A DNA stretch of 64,000 bases from Rouxiella sp. S1S-2 (GTDB taxonomy: Bacteria; Pseudomonadota; Gammaproteobacteria; Enterobacterales; Enterobacteriaceae), in assembly GCF_009208105.1 (NCBI RefSeq), contig NZ_WFKL01000001.1, forward strand, positions 2,046,001-2,110,000, in the 5' to 3' direction. Positions 11,284-20,252 of the stretch are shown here, piece by piece; within the stretch, counting starts at the first letter, position 1; the number at the start of each line of letters is the position of its first letter. The position numbers were made by a program, and so were the translations under genes. Under the pieces are notes generated by a model that did not search any database, was not told the origin of the DNA, and saw only the letters and a program-made list of their open reading frames with translations.

Positions 11284-12453
11284 ATGTTAGAACTGCTGTT
11301 TCTGTTATTGCCCGTCGCCGCCGCTTACGGCTGGTACATGGGGCGCAGAAGTTCACAACAGGATAAACAGCAAAGTGCCAACCGTTTATCGCGTGAATAT
11401 GTGGCAGGGGTAAACTTTTTACTCTCCAATCAGCAAGATAAAGCGGTAGATCTGTTCCTTGATATGTTGAAAGAGGACAGTAACACCGTTGAGGCGCACC
11501 TGACTCTGGGTAACCTTTTCCGCTCCCGCGGTGAGGTTGACCGTGCCATCCGAATTCACCAGTCGCTGATGGAAAGCGCATCGCTGACCTTCGAGCAGCG
11601 TCTGTTGGCCGTTCAGCAGCTGGGGCGTGACTACATGGCCGCCGGTTTTTACGACCGCGCTGAAGAAATGTTTAACCAGTTGGTGAAGGAAGAAGACTTC
11701 AAACTGTTTGCTTTGCAGCAACTGCTGGTTATCCATCAGGCGACCAGCGATTGGCAGAGTGCAATTGACGTTGCCGAGAAGCTGGTTAAGCTAGGTAAAG
11801 AGAATAAACGTCAGGAAATTGCCCACTTTTACTGCGAGCTTGCCCTGCAGGCGATGGCCGGTGATGATTTAGACAAAGCCAGCGGGTTGCTTAAGAAGGC
11901 TGCATCGGCTGATAAACTCTGTGCTCGCGTGTCGATTATGCAGGGGCGTATTCTGCTGGCCCAGAGCGAATACGCGAAAGCCGCCGATGCACTCAAGCGC
12001 GTTCTCGAGCAGGACAAAGAGGTGGTGAGTGAAACGCTCCCAATGCTGCAGGAGTGCTATCAGCATCTGGATAACCGACTGGAGTGGGCGGAGTTTCTAA
12101 AACGCTGCGTTGATGAGAACACCGGTGCCACTGCAGAGTTAATGCTGGCCGAGATTTTGCAGCAGGAAGAGGGGCGCGAAGTTGCGCAACTCTACATTAA
12201 CCGCCAACTTCAGCGTCATCCCACAATGCGCGTATTTCATCACCTGATGGATTACCACTTGGCGGATGCCGAAGACGGTCGAGCGAAAGAGAGCCTGGTG
12301 CTGCTGAGAGACATGGTGGGCGAGCAAATCCGTACCAAACCACGCTATCGCTGCCACAAGTGCGGGTTTACTGCGCATTCACTTTATTGGCATTGCCCGT
12401 CATGCCGCGCCTGGGCAACGGTAAAACCGATTCGCGGTCTTGACGGACAATAA
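11284..12453 (+). CDS. lapB: LapB, TPR-rubredoxin regulator of LPS synthesis
   Basis: Membrane-anchored cytoplasmic protein that presents LpxC to the FtsH protease and so sets LPS levels. The 389 residues equal E. coli LapB (YciM). An N-terminal membrane anchor (about 2-19) is followed by nine or so TPR repeats. A C-terminal rubredoxin-type metal domain has two CxxC knuckles (CHKCGFTA and CPSCRAW), both needed in E. coli. It lies in one operon with lapA. A minus-strand gene follows 13 bases after its stop. Confidence 0.97.
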   Translation: MLELLFLLLPVAAAYGWYMGRRSSQQDKQQSANRLSREYVAGVNFLLSNQQDKAVDLFLDMLKEDSNTVEAHLTLGNLFRSRGEVDRAIRIHQSLMESASLTFEQRLLAVQQLGRDYMAAGFYDRAEEMFNQLVKEEDFKLFALQQLLVIHQATSDWQSAIDVAEKLVKLGKENKRQEIAHFYCELALQAMAGDDLDKASGLLKKAASADKLCARVSIMQGRILLAQSEYAKAADALKRVLEQDKEVVSETLPMLQECYQHLDNRLEWAEFLKRCVDENTGATAELMLAEILQQEEGREVAQLYINRQLQRHPTMRVFHHLMDYHLADAEDGRAKESLVLLRDMVGEQIRTKPRYRCHKCGFTAHSLYWHCPSCRAWATVKPIRGLDGQ

Positions 12454-12466
12454 ATAAAAGAGTCGG

Positions 12467-12772
12467 TTATTTCTTTTTGTTCGGCGCTTTGCTGAGCAAT
12501 TGACGTAATTTTTTGAGTTCTTTTTGGGTGAGTGCCGGTTCGGTATGTTCACCCAAATGCTGATTATCTACTTCAATCTCTGATTCTTCGGCTTTTATGA
12601 CTTTTTTCCCTTTTTTATCATCTGCTGGTTTTTCATCGTGAGTGGCAAAGCTTTTTTCTAGACGGGCCCAGACTTCTGCGCTTAAGGAATGTTGTGCGTC
12701 AGCGGCGGCATTTTTGATAAGCTCCTTGAGCTCTGCCGGAATTTTAATGGTTAACGTCGTTATCTCACTCAT
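12467..12772 (-). CDS. Small Arc/MetJ-type ribbon-helix-helix protein
   Basis: A 101-residue protein. The first 45 residues fit the ribbon-helix-helix fold: a short beta strand (TTLTIKIPAELKELIKNAA) then helices with HSLSAEVWARLEKSF, as in Arc-type repressors. The second half is highly charged (Lys/Glu-rich) and probably disordered. The ATG at 12772 is chosen because AGGAAGG lies eight bases upstream; a longer start adds ten residues. It is antisense to and between lapB and pyrF, which are adjacent in E. coli, so it is an accessory insertion. The target is unknown; self-regulation is a guess. Confidence 0.8.
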   Translation of the reverse strand: MSEITTLTIKIPAELKELIKNAAADAQHSLSAEVWARLEKSFATHDEKPADDKKGKKVIKAEESEIEVDNQHLGEHTEPALTQKELKKLRQLLSKAPNKKK

Positions 12773-12983
12773 ATTTAAGCCTTCCTGATAATAAAACATC
12801 AAACTAAGTCAGCTAAATGCTGCTGTCTACCCATTCACAAAAAATTCATAAAAATGTAACGATTCCGTCACTAAATCGTCGTGAAACGATCGGCTGGGCT
12901 TTATGACGGATGCCATGTAGAATGCGGGCGTCAGAATTTTGTCCTGATGTCCTTTCCTATAAAAATTGCAAAAGGTGGAAGAA

Positions 12984-13712
12984 ATGAAGTCTGAAAATAA
13001 CCCTCATAACAACGACTTGAAATCATCTCCTATTGTAGTCGCGCTGGATTACGCCAATAAGTCAGCAGCGTTGGATTTTGTTGACCGCATTGACCCACGC
13101 GATTGCCGTCTGAAAATCGGAAAAGAGATGTTTACGCTGTTTGGTCCAGAACTGGTAAGAGACCTGCAATCCCGAAATTTTGATGTGTTCCTGGATCTTA
13201 AATTCCACGATATTCCCAACACTGTCGCCCACGCGGTAGCCGCCGCCGCCGACTTGGGGGTGTGGATGGTTAACGTTCATGCCAGCGGGGGGGCGCGCAT
13301 GATGACGGCGGCTAAAAATGCGCTGAGTTCTTTTGGCAAAGACGCGCCTTTACTGATTGCCGTGACCGTGCTGACCAGCATGGAAGCCAGCGATTTGGCC
13401 GATCTTGGCATCAGCCTTAGCCCCGCGGATTATGCACTACGCCTGGCTACCCTAACTCGCGACTGTGGCCTGGACGGCGTTGTCTGCTCAGCTCAGGAAG
13501 CCGTGAGCTTCAAAAATAATCTGGGTCAGGCGTTTAAATTGGTGACACCCGGCATTCGCCCTGCTGGAAGCGCCGCCGATGACCAACGCCGTGTCATGAC
13601 GCCACAGGATGCGCAGGCTGCGGGCGTAGATTACATGGTGATTGGCCGACCTATTACCCAATCAGCCGACCCCGCGCAAACGCTGCGAGATATTCACGCA
13701 TCTCTGGCATAA
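12984..13712 (+). CDS. pyrF: Orotidine 5'-phosphate decarboxylase
   Basis: Last step of de novo UMP synthesis, removing CO2 from orotidine 5'-phosphate. The 242 residues compare with 245 in E. coli. The TIM-barrel active-site motif [12 protein letters not shown] carries the catalytic Asp-Lys-Asp set. The phosphate-binding end (VTPGIRPAG and [10 protein letters not shown]) is intact. The ATG at 12984 has AAGGTGGAAG just upstream; a TTG six codons earlier is less likely. It is followed after 13 bases by yciH in one operon, as in E. coli. Confidence 0.97.
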   Translation: MKSENNPHNNDLKSSPIVVALDYANKSAALDFVDRIDPRDCRLKIGKEMFTLFGPELVRDLQSRNFDVFLDLKFHDIPNTVAHAVAAAADLGVWMVNVHASGGARMMTAAKNALSSFGKDAPLLIAVTVLTSMEASDLADLGISLSPADYALRLATLTRDCGLDGVVCSAQEAVSFKNNLGQAFKLVTPGIRPAGSAADDQRRVMTPQDAQAAGVDYMVIGRPITQSADPAQTLRDIHASLA

Positions 13713-13725
13713 AGGAGCTGGTTTC

Positions 13726-14055
13726 ATGAAAAATGATGATAACAGCCGCCTGGTGTATTCCACCGACTCCGGCAGAATTGACGAGCCAAAAACGAAGGTT
13801 GAGCGGCCGAAGGGCGACGGTATTGTGCGTATTCAGCGCCAGACCAGTGGCCGAAAGGGCAAAGGGGTGTGTCTCATTACTGGCATTGATGCTGACGACG
13901 CTGCGCTAGACAAGCTGGCCGCCGAACTTAAAAAGAAGTGTGGCTGCGGTGGCTCGGTTAAAGACGGCGTGATTGAAATCCAGGGTGATAAACGGGACTT
14001 GTTAAAACAGTTACTTGAAGCGAAAGGGATGAAAGTAAAATTAGCGGGAGGTTAA
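13726..14055 (+). CDS. yciH: YciH, eIF1/SUI1-family translation factor
   Basis: Bacterial homologue of eukaryotic initiation factor 1 that influences start-codon selection fidelity on the 30S subunit. The 109 residues match E. coli YciH (108). The SUI1 core is clear: VRIQRQTSGRKGKGVCLITG, then LKKKCGCGGSVKDGVIEIQG and the C-terminal GMKVKLAGG. The start is the ATG at 13726, with AAAGGAG nine bases upstream. It is co-transcribed with pyrF. Confidence 0.96.
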   Translation: MKNDDNSRLVYSTDSGRIDEPKTKVERPKGDGIVRIQRQTSGRKGKGVCLITGIDADDAALDKLAAELKKKCGCGGSVKDGVIEIQGDKRDLLKQLLEAKGMKVKLAGG

Positions 14056-14124
14056 CAACTCGCAAACTGTGTTTTCAAAACCTCAGCAACACGGTTTTAA
14101 AATTTGAGTAACACTTTATCAAAG

Positions 14125-14164
14125 TAACAATCTGCCGCACAAGTTAACAAGCAGCAGATTGTTA
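14125..14164. terminator. Perfect 11-base inverted repeat between yciH and osmB
   Basis: TAACAATCTGC (14125-14135) pairs with GCAGATTGTTA (14154-14164) around an 18-base loop, in the convergent gap between yciH and osmB. There is no proper T-tract, so termination would be weak or Rho-assisted. The rest of the gap (14,056-14,307) is AT-rich and without genes. Confidence 0.45.
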
Positions 14165-14307
14165 TTAAATAAAATTCAATTGCGCGTTCCCATTTATTTT
14201 TAAAATGGAAACGGCAGGCTCAGAGATTTAATGAGTGAAAGATTAAATTTCATATTAAGCACTTAGAATTAATTTGCTTTAAGTTACTGTGTTATTGAAT
14301 TGTTTTC

Positions 14308-14523
14308 TTATTTGTTTACCTGATGGCCAACAATACCACCGACGGCTGCGCCACCAAGGGTACCCAGCGCACTGCCGTTGGTAAGAACTGCACCACCGAG
14401 CGCACCTACACCCGCACCAATAGCGGTATTACGGCCGCGGTGAGACATGTTGCCACACGCACTCACGGACATCACAATTACAAGCACTAATCCAACACTG
14501 GCAATACGTTTATTTAATAGCAT
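14308..14523 (-). CDS. osmB: OsmB, osmotically inducible lipoprotein
   Basis: Small glycine-rich lipoprotein induced by osmotic stress and RpoS in E. coli; the exact role is unclear. The protein is 71 residues from the ATG at 14523. That start has GGAG seven bases upstream, while two upstream in-frame ATGs overlap the ribosome-binding site. The signal peptide ends at the lipobox VSAC. The mature part contains the family signature RNTAIGAGVGALGGAVLT and GTLGGAAVGGIVGHQV. Its position after yciH is conserved with E. coli. Confidence 0.95.
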   Translation of the reverse strand: MLLNKRIASVGLVLVIVMSVSACGNMSHRGRNTAIGAGVGALGGAVLTNGSALGTLGGAAVGGIVGHQVNK

Positions 14524-14875
14524 TGTCATTCTCCTCAGAAAGGATCTCACTAAATTTCATTGTTAAGTATAGTTAATAACTGGCTTCTCCGCGGGATTAA
14601 CATAAATTACTGCGAACTGTCTCCCACGAACAGGTAAATAGTCTTAATTCACTGTAAGTCTCTTTAGTAACAGCACAAAAGGCTACTTTGATTTTTATTT
14701 AAAATAGTGGGCCAATACTTCTTTCAACTGTGCAATCACCTCGATTCTGTTATGTCCACCGCCTGACAGTTTTGCGATTGCAGCAGAAGTACACTTACTC
14801 TTTAGCTATTTTCACCATACCCACCAACGTCCAGTGCTCCGAAAATAGGGTAAAGCGCCCATTAAGGACATTCCG
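14524..14875. promoter_or_regulatory. Divergent osmB-araD intergenic region
   Basis: About 350 bases with no gene. It must hold the osmB promoter (minus) and that of the araD-like gene (plus). AAGGA lies nine bases before the araD start. No AraC half-sites or CRP site could be recognised with confidence. Confidence 0.4.
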
Positions 14876-15571
14876 ATGCTTAAGCAATTAAAACAACAGG
14901 TACTCGAAGCCAATCTGGCCCTGCCGCGCCATCATCTGGTGACATTTACCTGGGGCAACGTCAGTGCCGTCGACAGACAGCAGGGGCTGATGGTGATCAA
15001 ACCCTCGGGCGTGGACTATGAACGTATGAGTCTGGAGGACATGGTGGTGGTCGACATTGAGACTGGCCGAGTGGTTGAAGGCAGTAAAAAACCGTCTTCA
15101 GATACGGATACTCACCGCGCACTTTATCTGCATTTTGCACAAATTGGCGGCATCGTTCACACCCATTCCCGACACGCCACTATCTGGGCGCAGGCGGGGT
15201 TGGATATTCCTGCCTGGGGAACCACGCATGCCGACTATTTCTACGGCGCCATTCCCTGTACGCGTAAAATGACCGAACAGGAAATAGCCGGGCGTTACGA
15301 ATGGCAGACCGGTGAAGTGATTATTGAAACCTTTACCGAGCGCGGGCTTTCGGCTCAAGACGTTCCGGCGGTTCTGGTGCATTCTCACGGTCCGTTTGCC
15401 TGGGGAAGTGACGCCGACAGCGCAGTGCACAACGCCGTAGTGCTTGAAGAAGTGGCCTATATGGGCATTTTTTCACAGCAGTTAACGCCTAGACTCGGCA
15501 AAATGCAGCAATCATTGCTGGACAAACATTATTTACGCAAGCACGGGAAAACGGCCTATTACGGGCAATAA
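14876..15571 (+). CDS. araD: L-ribulose-5-phosphate 4-epimerase (AraD family)
   Basis: Class II aldolase-fold zinc enzyme converting L-ribulose 5-phosphate to D-xylulose 5-phosphate. The 231 residues are the same length as E. coli AraD. Zinc ligands His95, His97 and His171 (HTHSRH and [11 protein letters not shown]), catalytic Asp120 ([10 protein letters not shown]) and the C-terminal Tyr near KTAYYGQ are present. It stands alone: no araA or araB and no AraC-type regulator lie beside it, and it has its own terminator. The paralogues SgbE and UlaF of ascorbate or gulonate pathways are very similar, so the true pathway is uncertain. Confidence 0.85.
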   Translation: MLKQLKQQVLEANLALPRHHLVTFTWGNVSAVDRQQGLMVIKPSGVDYERMSLEDMVVVDIETGRVVEGSKKPSSDTDTHRALYLHFAQIGGIVHTHSRHATIWAQAGLDIPAWGTTHADYFYGAIPCTRKMTEQEIAGRYEWQTGEVIIETFTERGLSAQDVPAVLVHSHGPFAWGSDADSAVHNAVVLEEVAYMGIFSQQLTPRLGKMQQSLLDKHYLRKHGKTAYYGQ

Positions 15572-15618
15572 CCCCTGCAGAAGGTCCGATTAAGACGATT
15601 GTTCACGTTATAACAATG

Positions 15619-15648
15619 CCCGCATCTCTTTGGATGCGGGTTTTTTTT
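15619..15648 (+). terminator. Rho-independent terminator of the araD-like gene
   Basis: CCCGCATC (15619-15626), loop TCTTTG, GATGCGGG (15633-15640), then eight T. A very strong intrinsic terminator. Confidence 0.95.
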
Positions 15649-15684
15649 AGCCCACATCACAAAAAAGAAACTACAGACCTTTAA

Positions 15685-15706
15685 AAAAGAAACAGCGTTT
15701 CATTTT
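15685..15706. promoter_or_regulatory. Putative KdgR operator upstream of kdgT
   Basis: An AT-rich palindrome centred on GAAACAGCGTTTC with flanking A and T runs. It closely resembles the KdgR box of pectin-degrading enterobacteria (GAAAC and GTTTC arms flanked by A/T). It lies about 130 bases before kdgT, a known KdgR-repressed gene. Relief by 2-keto-3-deoxygluconate is inferred. Confidence 0.6.
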
Positions 15707-15838
15707 TATGTGTTTGATCACTTTTATTAAATCAATAAGGCTTTAATTTAGCACCCAGCAGCGAGTCATTTTCGCTTTTCAGCCGAACCCTCGGCTCATT
15801 CGCCTCAATTGATGCTCTACTGACTAGGTGGGTATAAC

Positions 15839-16837
15839 ATGCATATCAAACGTGCAATCGAAAAAGTCCCCGGTGGGATGATGCTGGTTCCGCTGTTTAT
15901 CGGCGCGCTCTGTCATACTTTTGCCCCTGATTCCGGCAAATATTTAGGTTCCTTCAGCAATGGCCTGATTACCGGCACAGTGCCTATTTTGGCAGTATGG
16001 TTTTTCTGCATGGGAGCATCAATTAAACTCAGTGCGACCGGCACCGTTTTACGTAAATCTGGCACGCTGGTGGTGACAAAAATTGCCGTTGCCTGGGTGG
16101 TTGCCGCACTGGCTTCACGATTTATTCCTGAACACGGCGTTGAAATAGGCTTTTTCGCTGGCCTTTCTACGCTAGCGCTGGTCGCCTCAATGGACATGAC
16201 CAACGGCGGGTTATATGCCTCAATAATGCAGCAATACGGCTCGAAGGAAGAGGCTGGGGCATTCGTGCTGATGTCGTTAGAGTCCGGGCCGCTAATGACC
16301 ATGGTGATTCTTGGTACTGCAGGTATTGCCTCGTTTGAACCTCACGTCTTTGTGGGCGCGGTGCTGCCGTTCCTGGTCGGTTTTGCGCTGGGCAATATTG
16401 ACCCCGAGCTGAGGGAATTCTTTGGTAAGGCTGTACAAACGCTGATCCCGTTCTTTGCCTTTGCACTGGGTAACACCATCAATCTCACCGTCATTGCGCA
16501 AACCGGCCTGTTGGGCGTGCTGCTGGGACTTTCTGTTATCATCATCACCGGTATTCCACTGATGCTTGCCGATAAATTTATTGGTGGAGGTGATGGAACG
16601 GCGGGCATTGCCGCCTCGAGCTCGGCGGGTGCGGCGGTGGCAACACCGGTACTGATTGCAGAAATGGTGCCGCAGTTTAAGGCCGTTGCACCGGCCGCCA
16701 CTGCACTGGTTGCCACCTCTGTGATAGTCACCTCAGTACTGGTACCTATTTTGACTGCTATGTGGTCACGGCGGATTAAAAATAGGGCGGTTAATGGCAA
16801 GGTTAATATCGAAGACCAAATGGCCAGAATCAAATAA
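15839..16837 (+). CDS. kdgT: 2-keto-3-deoxygluconate permease
   Basis: Proton-coupled inner-membrane importer of 2-keto-3-deoxygluconate, a product of pectin and uronate breakdown. The 332 residues compare with 327 in E. coli. There are about ten membrane segments. Long family signatures are present, for example [39 protein letters not shown] and [22 protein letters not shown] lies ahead of the ATG. No kdgK or eda lies next to it, so the sugar must be processed by genes elsewhere. A KdgR-like operator lies upstream. Confidence 0.95.
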   Translation: MHIKRAIEKVPGGMMLVPLFIGALCHTFAPDSGKYLGSFSNGLITGTVPILAVWFFCMGASIKLSATGTVLRKSGTLVVTKIAVAWVVAALASRFIPEHGVEIGFFAGLSTLALVASMDMTNGGLYASIMQQYGSKEEAGAFVLMSLESGPLMTMVILGTAGIASFEPHVFVGAVLPFLVGFALGNIDPELREFFGKAVQTLIPFFAFALGNTINLTVIAQTGLLGVLLGLSVIIITGIPLMLADKFIGGGDGTAGIAASSSAGAAVATPVLIAEMVPQFKAVAPAATALVATSVIVTSVLVPILTAMWSRRIKNRAVNGKVNIEDQMARIK

Positions 16838-16847
16838 TTGTCATCAC

Positions 16848-16874
16848 TCAGGGCTGCTCGATTAACAGCCCTGA
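16848..16874. terminator. Hairpin between kdgT and the acetyltransferase gene
   Basis: TCAGGGCTG (16848-16856) pairs perfectly with CAGCCCTGA (16866-16874). It sits between two convergent genes, 11 bases after kdgT. The T-tract is poor on both strands, so it is a likely but not classical terminator. Confidence 0.6.
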
Positions 16875-16880
16875 AAGCAT

Positions 16881-17444
16881 TTAATTAATGACCAGCGTCA
16901 TTTTTTTGTGTTTAACACCGTCCAGCATGAGGGTCTCAACCGTTTTAAAGCCATAACCCGCATACATCTTCTCCAGATAAGGCTTGGCGTCATCGGCCAG
17001 CAGTGAAAGCCGGTTGAGCTGATATTTTATAGCTAAAATCTTAGCCGCATCCATCAAGTAGCGCGATAGCTTCTGCCCACGAAACTCAGGGTAAATGGCT
17101 AATGAATCGATATAAAGCTCATCATCTTCCGCTTCTCTGACATCAGCAAGTGGCGTCGTTGAATGGGCAATAAAGGTCGGCTCAAGGAACCCAGGAAAGG
17201 CCAAAATACAACCTGCCAATTGCTCGTCAACGAAGCACACCTGAGTGAATAGATAGCTAAAATAGACGTCGTCGCGTGCAAAGTCTTGCCGATAAATCCG
17301 TTTGGCCTGCTGCAAATCTGATTGCCCCGTTAAATATAACAATGCATTCTCGTCTGCAAAACTAATCAGGTCGATAACGTCCACTGCATCGGCGGGCGTG
17401 GCAGGGCGAACCGTGGCTAAGTTAACGTTCATTGGAATAATCAT
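16881..17444 (-). CDS. GNAT-family N-acetyltransferase
   Basis: Predicted acetyl-CoA-dependent N-acetyltransferase of unknown substrate. The 187 residues show the GNAT pattern: an N-terminal strand-helix (ATVRPATPADAVDVIDLISF), a central strand DELYIDSLAIYPEFRGQKLS with an R-G-Q type acetyl-CoA loop, and a C-terminal YAGYGFKTVETL. The loop is FRGQKLSRYLMDAA rather than the textbook Q/R-x-x-G-x-G/A. The start may be 17444 or the ATG four codons later; neither has a strong ribosome-binding site. It is a single gene, convergent with kdgT. Confidence 0.8.
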   Translation of the reverse strand: MIIPMNVNLATVRPATPADAVDVIDLISFADENALLYLTGQSDLQQAKRIYRQDFARDDVYFSYLFTQVCFVDEQLAGCILAFPGFLEPTFIAHSTTPLADVREAEDDELYIDSLAIYPEFRGQKLSRYLMDAAKILAIKYQLNRLSLLADDAKPYLEKMYAGYGFKTVETLMLDGVKHKKMTLVIN

Positions 17445-17475
17445 CTTGCTGTACGGACTGAGGGATTAGGTGATA

Positions 17476-17503
17476 GTACGCCTGTAAAAAGACACAGGCG
17501 TAC
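17476..17503. repeat. Perfect 10-base inverted repeat
   Basis: GTACGCCTGT (17476-17485) and ACAGGCGTAC (17494-17503) with an eight-base loop. It lies downstream of ybdD and upstream of the acetyltransferase gene, both on the minus strand. It lacks a T-run, so it could be a weak terminator, an mRNA-stabilising hairpin or an operator. Confidence 0.5.
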
Positions 17504-17563
17504 CAGGGGATCAATTAATCACAACTTTCTCAGCAATTTTAGCCAACTGAGTTGCTGAGTTTA

Positions 17564-17869
17564 TTAACAAGGACATTTCCCAAGCTTGCCTGCTTCGCTG
17601 GGGAAGCGGGCGTTAAGGCAATAGCGATGAAACTCCTTTTCACTCATGGGGGTCTGCTCAGGATGATGGAGTTGCACATGACGCACATAGTTTGGATAAT
17701 CCTGCACGCCAACCATCAGTCGAAAGCTTTGTGCAACGCCTTTGCCAATGAATTTTATCCACTGACGCAGGTTTACAGGACGAGGCGGGCGAAACTCCAG
17801 CGGATGACAGCGAATAATCGTCATCGAACTTCTTAAGGTAACGCGATAGGGCAAATCGTTGTCAGACAT
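17564..17869 (-). CDS. ybdD: YbdD/YjiX-family small protein (DUF466)
   Basis: Partner gene usually found directly after cstA or btsT. The conserved part begins about residue 35 and includes RLMVGVQDYPNYVRHVQLHH and PMSEKEFHRYCLNAR, the family signature; it ends in a Cys-rich tail (GKCPC). The family is usually about 65 residues, but this frame gives 101. The ATG at 17869 overlaps the cstA stop by eight bases and has GAGG about eight bases upstream, so translational coupling and an extended N-terminus are likely. A shorter start at the internal Met16 is possible. Members are proposed to be needed for CstA-type pyruvate or peptide uptake. Confidence 0.85.
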   Translation of the reverse strand: MSDNDLPYRVTLRSSMTIIRCHPLEFRPPRPVNLRQWIKFIGKGVAQSFRLMVGVQDYPNYVRHVQLHHPEQTPMSEKEFHRYCLNARFPSEAGKLGKCPC

Positions 17870-19931
17870 GACGAGCCTCTCGGTGAGTGGCCAGCGGGCT
17901 GGTTTCGTGCACCGTTGGCGTCGGAGATTTCAACGCTCTGCGAATGACAAAGAAAGCTGAAATCAACATAGTGACGGCAACCAGCATGAAGAAACCACAC
18001 AGAGCCGCATTGATCTGATTGTTAATCACAATGGTATGCATATCTGCCAGCGTTTTTGCCGGTTTGATAATGATGCCATTGTTGATGCCCGCAGAGAATT
18101 TATTGGCCTGAGCCAAAAATCCAATTGACGGATTTTCATGGAACATTTTCTGCCAACCGGCAGTCATTGAGGTAATAAACAGCCACACTGTCGGTAAAAT
18201 GGTCACCCACGCATATCGCTGTTTCTTCATTTTAAACAATACAACGGTTCCGAGGATAAGCGCCATTGAGGCCAACATCTGGTTACCGATACCAAACAGC
18301 GGCCAGAGGGTGTTAATTCCACCAAGAGGATCAACAACGCCCTGATAAACAAAGAATCCCCAGCCCGCAACGGCCACGCTGGTACCCGCAATGGTGCCCA
18401 CCCAAGAGCGATTATTTGCCAGTGAAGGGATGGCCACGCCGACCAGATCCTGCACCATAAAACGACAAGCTCGCGTACCGGCATCAACCGCGGTCAGAAT
18501 AAACAGTGCTTCAAACAAGATGGCAAAGTGATACCAGAACGCCATCATTGCGCGGCTGTTAAATACGTCACTGATGATGTGCGCCATACCCACTGCGAAA
18601 GTCGGGGCTCCACCTGCACGGGAGAGAATCGACTGTTCGCCAACGTCTCTGGCAATAACGGTGAGCATTTCAGGCGTTACCACGAATCCCCAGCTGTTAA
18701 TCACTTGGGAAGCCGTTTCAACCGTGGTGCCAATTAAGGCCGCCGGTGAGTTCATGGCAAAGTAGACGCCGGGGTCGATTACAGAGGCGCAGATGAGCGC
18801 CATAATCGCCACGAATGACTCCATAAGCATGGCGCCGTAGCCGATAAAGCGAATGTGACTCTCTTTCTCGATAAGTTTCGGCGTAGTACCGCTGGCGACA
18901 AGAGCGTGGAAGCCGGAAATAGAACCACAGGCAATAGTAATAAACAGAAACGGGAAGAGGCCACCGGAGAACACGGGGCCGCTGCCGTCGATAAACTTAG
19001 TCACCGCAGGCATTTTCATCTCAGGCATGGCAAAGATAATCCCTACCGCCAGTCCCAAAATAACGCCAATTTTTAAGAATGTGGAGAGATAATCACGTGG
19101 TGCAAGCAGCAACCAAACCGGCAGCACGGAGGCTATAAAGCCATAAATAACCAGTACCCACGTCAACGTCGTGCCGTGCAGCGTAAAGAACGGTCCCCAA
19201 TATGGGTCCTGCGCCACGTTGCCGCCGTAGATAATCGCCAACATCATCAGCACAAAGCCGATAATTGAAACCTCGGCAATTTTACCTGGGCGAATAAAAC
19301 GCATATAAATGCCCATAAATAGCGCAATAGGGATAGTCGCGGCAATCGTGAACAAGCCCCAAGGGCTGTCGGCAAGTGCTTTAACGACGACCAGAGCCAA
19401 AGCGGAGAGAATAATAATCATCACGCCAAGTGCGCCTAGCATGGTCACTACGCCGGCGAACTGCCCCAACTCCTGTTTAGCCATCTCGCCCAGCGAGCGA
19501 CCATCGCGGCGAGTTGAAATAAAGAGGATCAGGAAATCCTGAACCGCACCGGCCAGCATGACACCCACCAGGATCCAGATAGTACCGGGTAAAAAACCCA
19601 TTTGTGCGGCCAAAATCGGGCCAACCAAAGGACCCGCACCGGCGATGGCTGCAAAGTGATGGCCAAACAGCACCCATTTATTGGTGGGAACATAGTCCAG
19701 TCCGTCATTTTTGCGCAAAGCCGGCGTAACTCGGCGGTCATCCAAACCAAAGACTTTTTTTGCAATGAACAAACTGTAGAAACGATAGGCGATGCTGTAG
19801 CAGGCAATGGCTGCAATGACCAGCCATACCGCATTAACGTGTTCGCCACGGCTAAGTGCCAACATGCCAAAAGCAAAGGCTCCCACTAACGCCACCGCTA
19901 GCCAGATAATTCCGGACTTGACGTTCGTCAT
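17862..19931 (-). CDS. cstA: CstA/BtsT-family carbon-starvation transporter
   Basis: Inner-membrane transporter of the CstA family, implicated in peptide and pyruvate uptake under nutrient stress. The 689 residues from the ATG at 19931 (GGAG nine bases upstream) compare with 701 (CstA) and 716 (BtsT) in E. coli. An earlier start would add eight residues. At least 16 membrane helices are expected. Family segments include FGHHFAAIAGAGPLVGPILA, LLAPRDYLSTFLKIGVILG and FHALVASGTTPKLIEKESH. By eye it shares features with both CstA and BtsT, so the paralogue is uncertain. It overlaps ybdD, forming an operon. Confidence 0.88.
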   Translation of the reverse strand: MTNVKSGIIWLAVALVGAFAFGMLALSRGEHVNAVWLVIAAIACYSIAYRFYSLFIAKKVFGLDDRRVTPALRKNDGLDYVPTNKWVLFGHHFAAIAGAGPLVGPILAAQMGFLPGTIWILVGVMLAGAVQDFLILFISTRRDGRSLGEMAKQELGQFAGVVTMLGALGVMIIILSALALVVVKALADSPWGLFTIAATIPIALFMGIYMRFIRPGKIAEVSIIGFVLMMLAIIYGGNVAQDPYWGPFFTLHGTTLTWVLVIYGFIASVLPVWLLLAPRDYLSTFLKIGVILGLAVGIIFAMPEMKMPAVTKFIDGSGPVFSGGLFPFLFITIACGSISGFHALVASGTTPKLIEKESHIRFIGYGAMLMESFVAIMALICASVIDPGVYFAMNSPAALIGTTVETASQVINSWGFVVTPEMLTVIARDVGEQSILSRAGGAPTFAVGMAHIISDVFNSRAMMAFWYHFAILFEALFILTAVDAGTRACRFMVQDLVGVAIPSLANNRSWVGTIAGTSVAVAGWGFFVYQGVVDPLGGINTLWPLFGIGNQMLASMALILGTVVLFKMKKQRYAWVTILPTVWLFITSMTAGWQKMFHENPSIGFLAQANKFSAGINNGIIIKPAKTLADMHTIVINNQINAALCGFFMLVAVTMLISAFFVIRRALKSPTPTVHETSPLATHREARHV

Positions 19932-20252
19932 GATAAACAACTCCTCAATGTGCAACCTTTGTGGTCGCTATTGTTTGTGTAATACGCAAGGCAAGAAACA
20001 GATAGTCCATTTCTTTCAGAGTTAACTGTTTGCAGTCATTGAGGATTACAGCTCAAAAAGCACTGTTTCACAGCCACTAAGTGAAATTGAAAATCAGAAG
20101 TGTGATGCAGCAAACGCTTTGCGTGAAGCCGGCCTGAGAGGACTGAGTTAACAGCGCAGTGGCGCACAGTTTTGCCAAAAAAAAACCGGCCAAAGAGGCC
20201 GGTTCGTTGACAAACAAAACGTAAGAATTAAAGGTCAATGATAGGTTGACTA
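19932..20252. other. Intergenic region between cstA and spy with a spy terminator
   Basis: It holds the cstA promoter region (minus) and, at 20184-20204, a hairpin AACCGGCC / GGCCGGTT with loop AAAGA. Its minus-strand T-run is at 20177-20185, so it terminates spy. No gene is seen. A CRP site would be expected for cstA but none is convincing. Confidence 0.75.

Noticed and set aside
15704..15725. CRP-like site TGTGTTTGATCACT before kdgT
   Set aside because: The spacer between TGTG and CAC half-sites is two bases shorter than the CRP consensus, so it is not a good CRP site.
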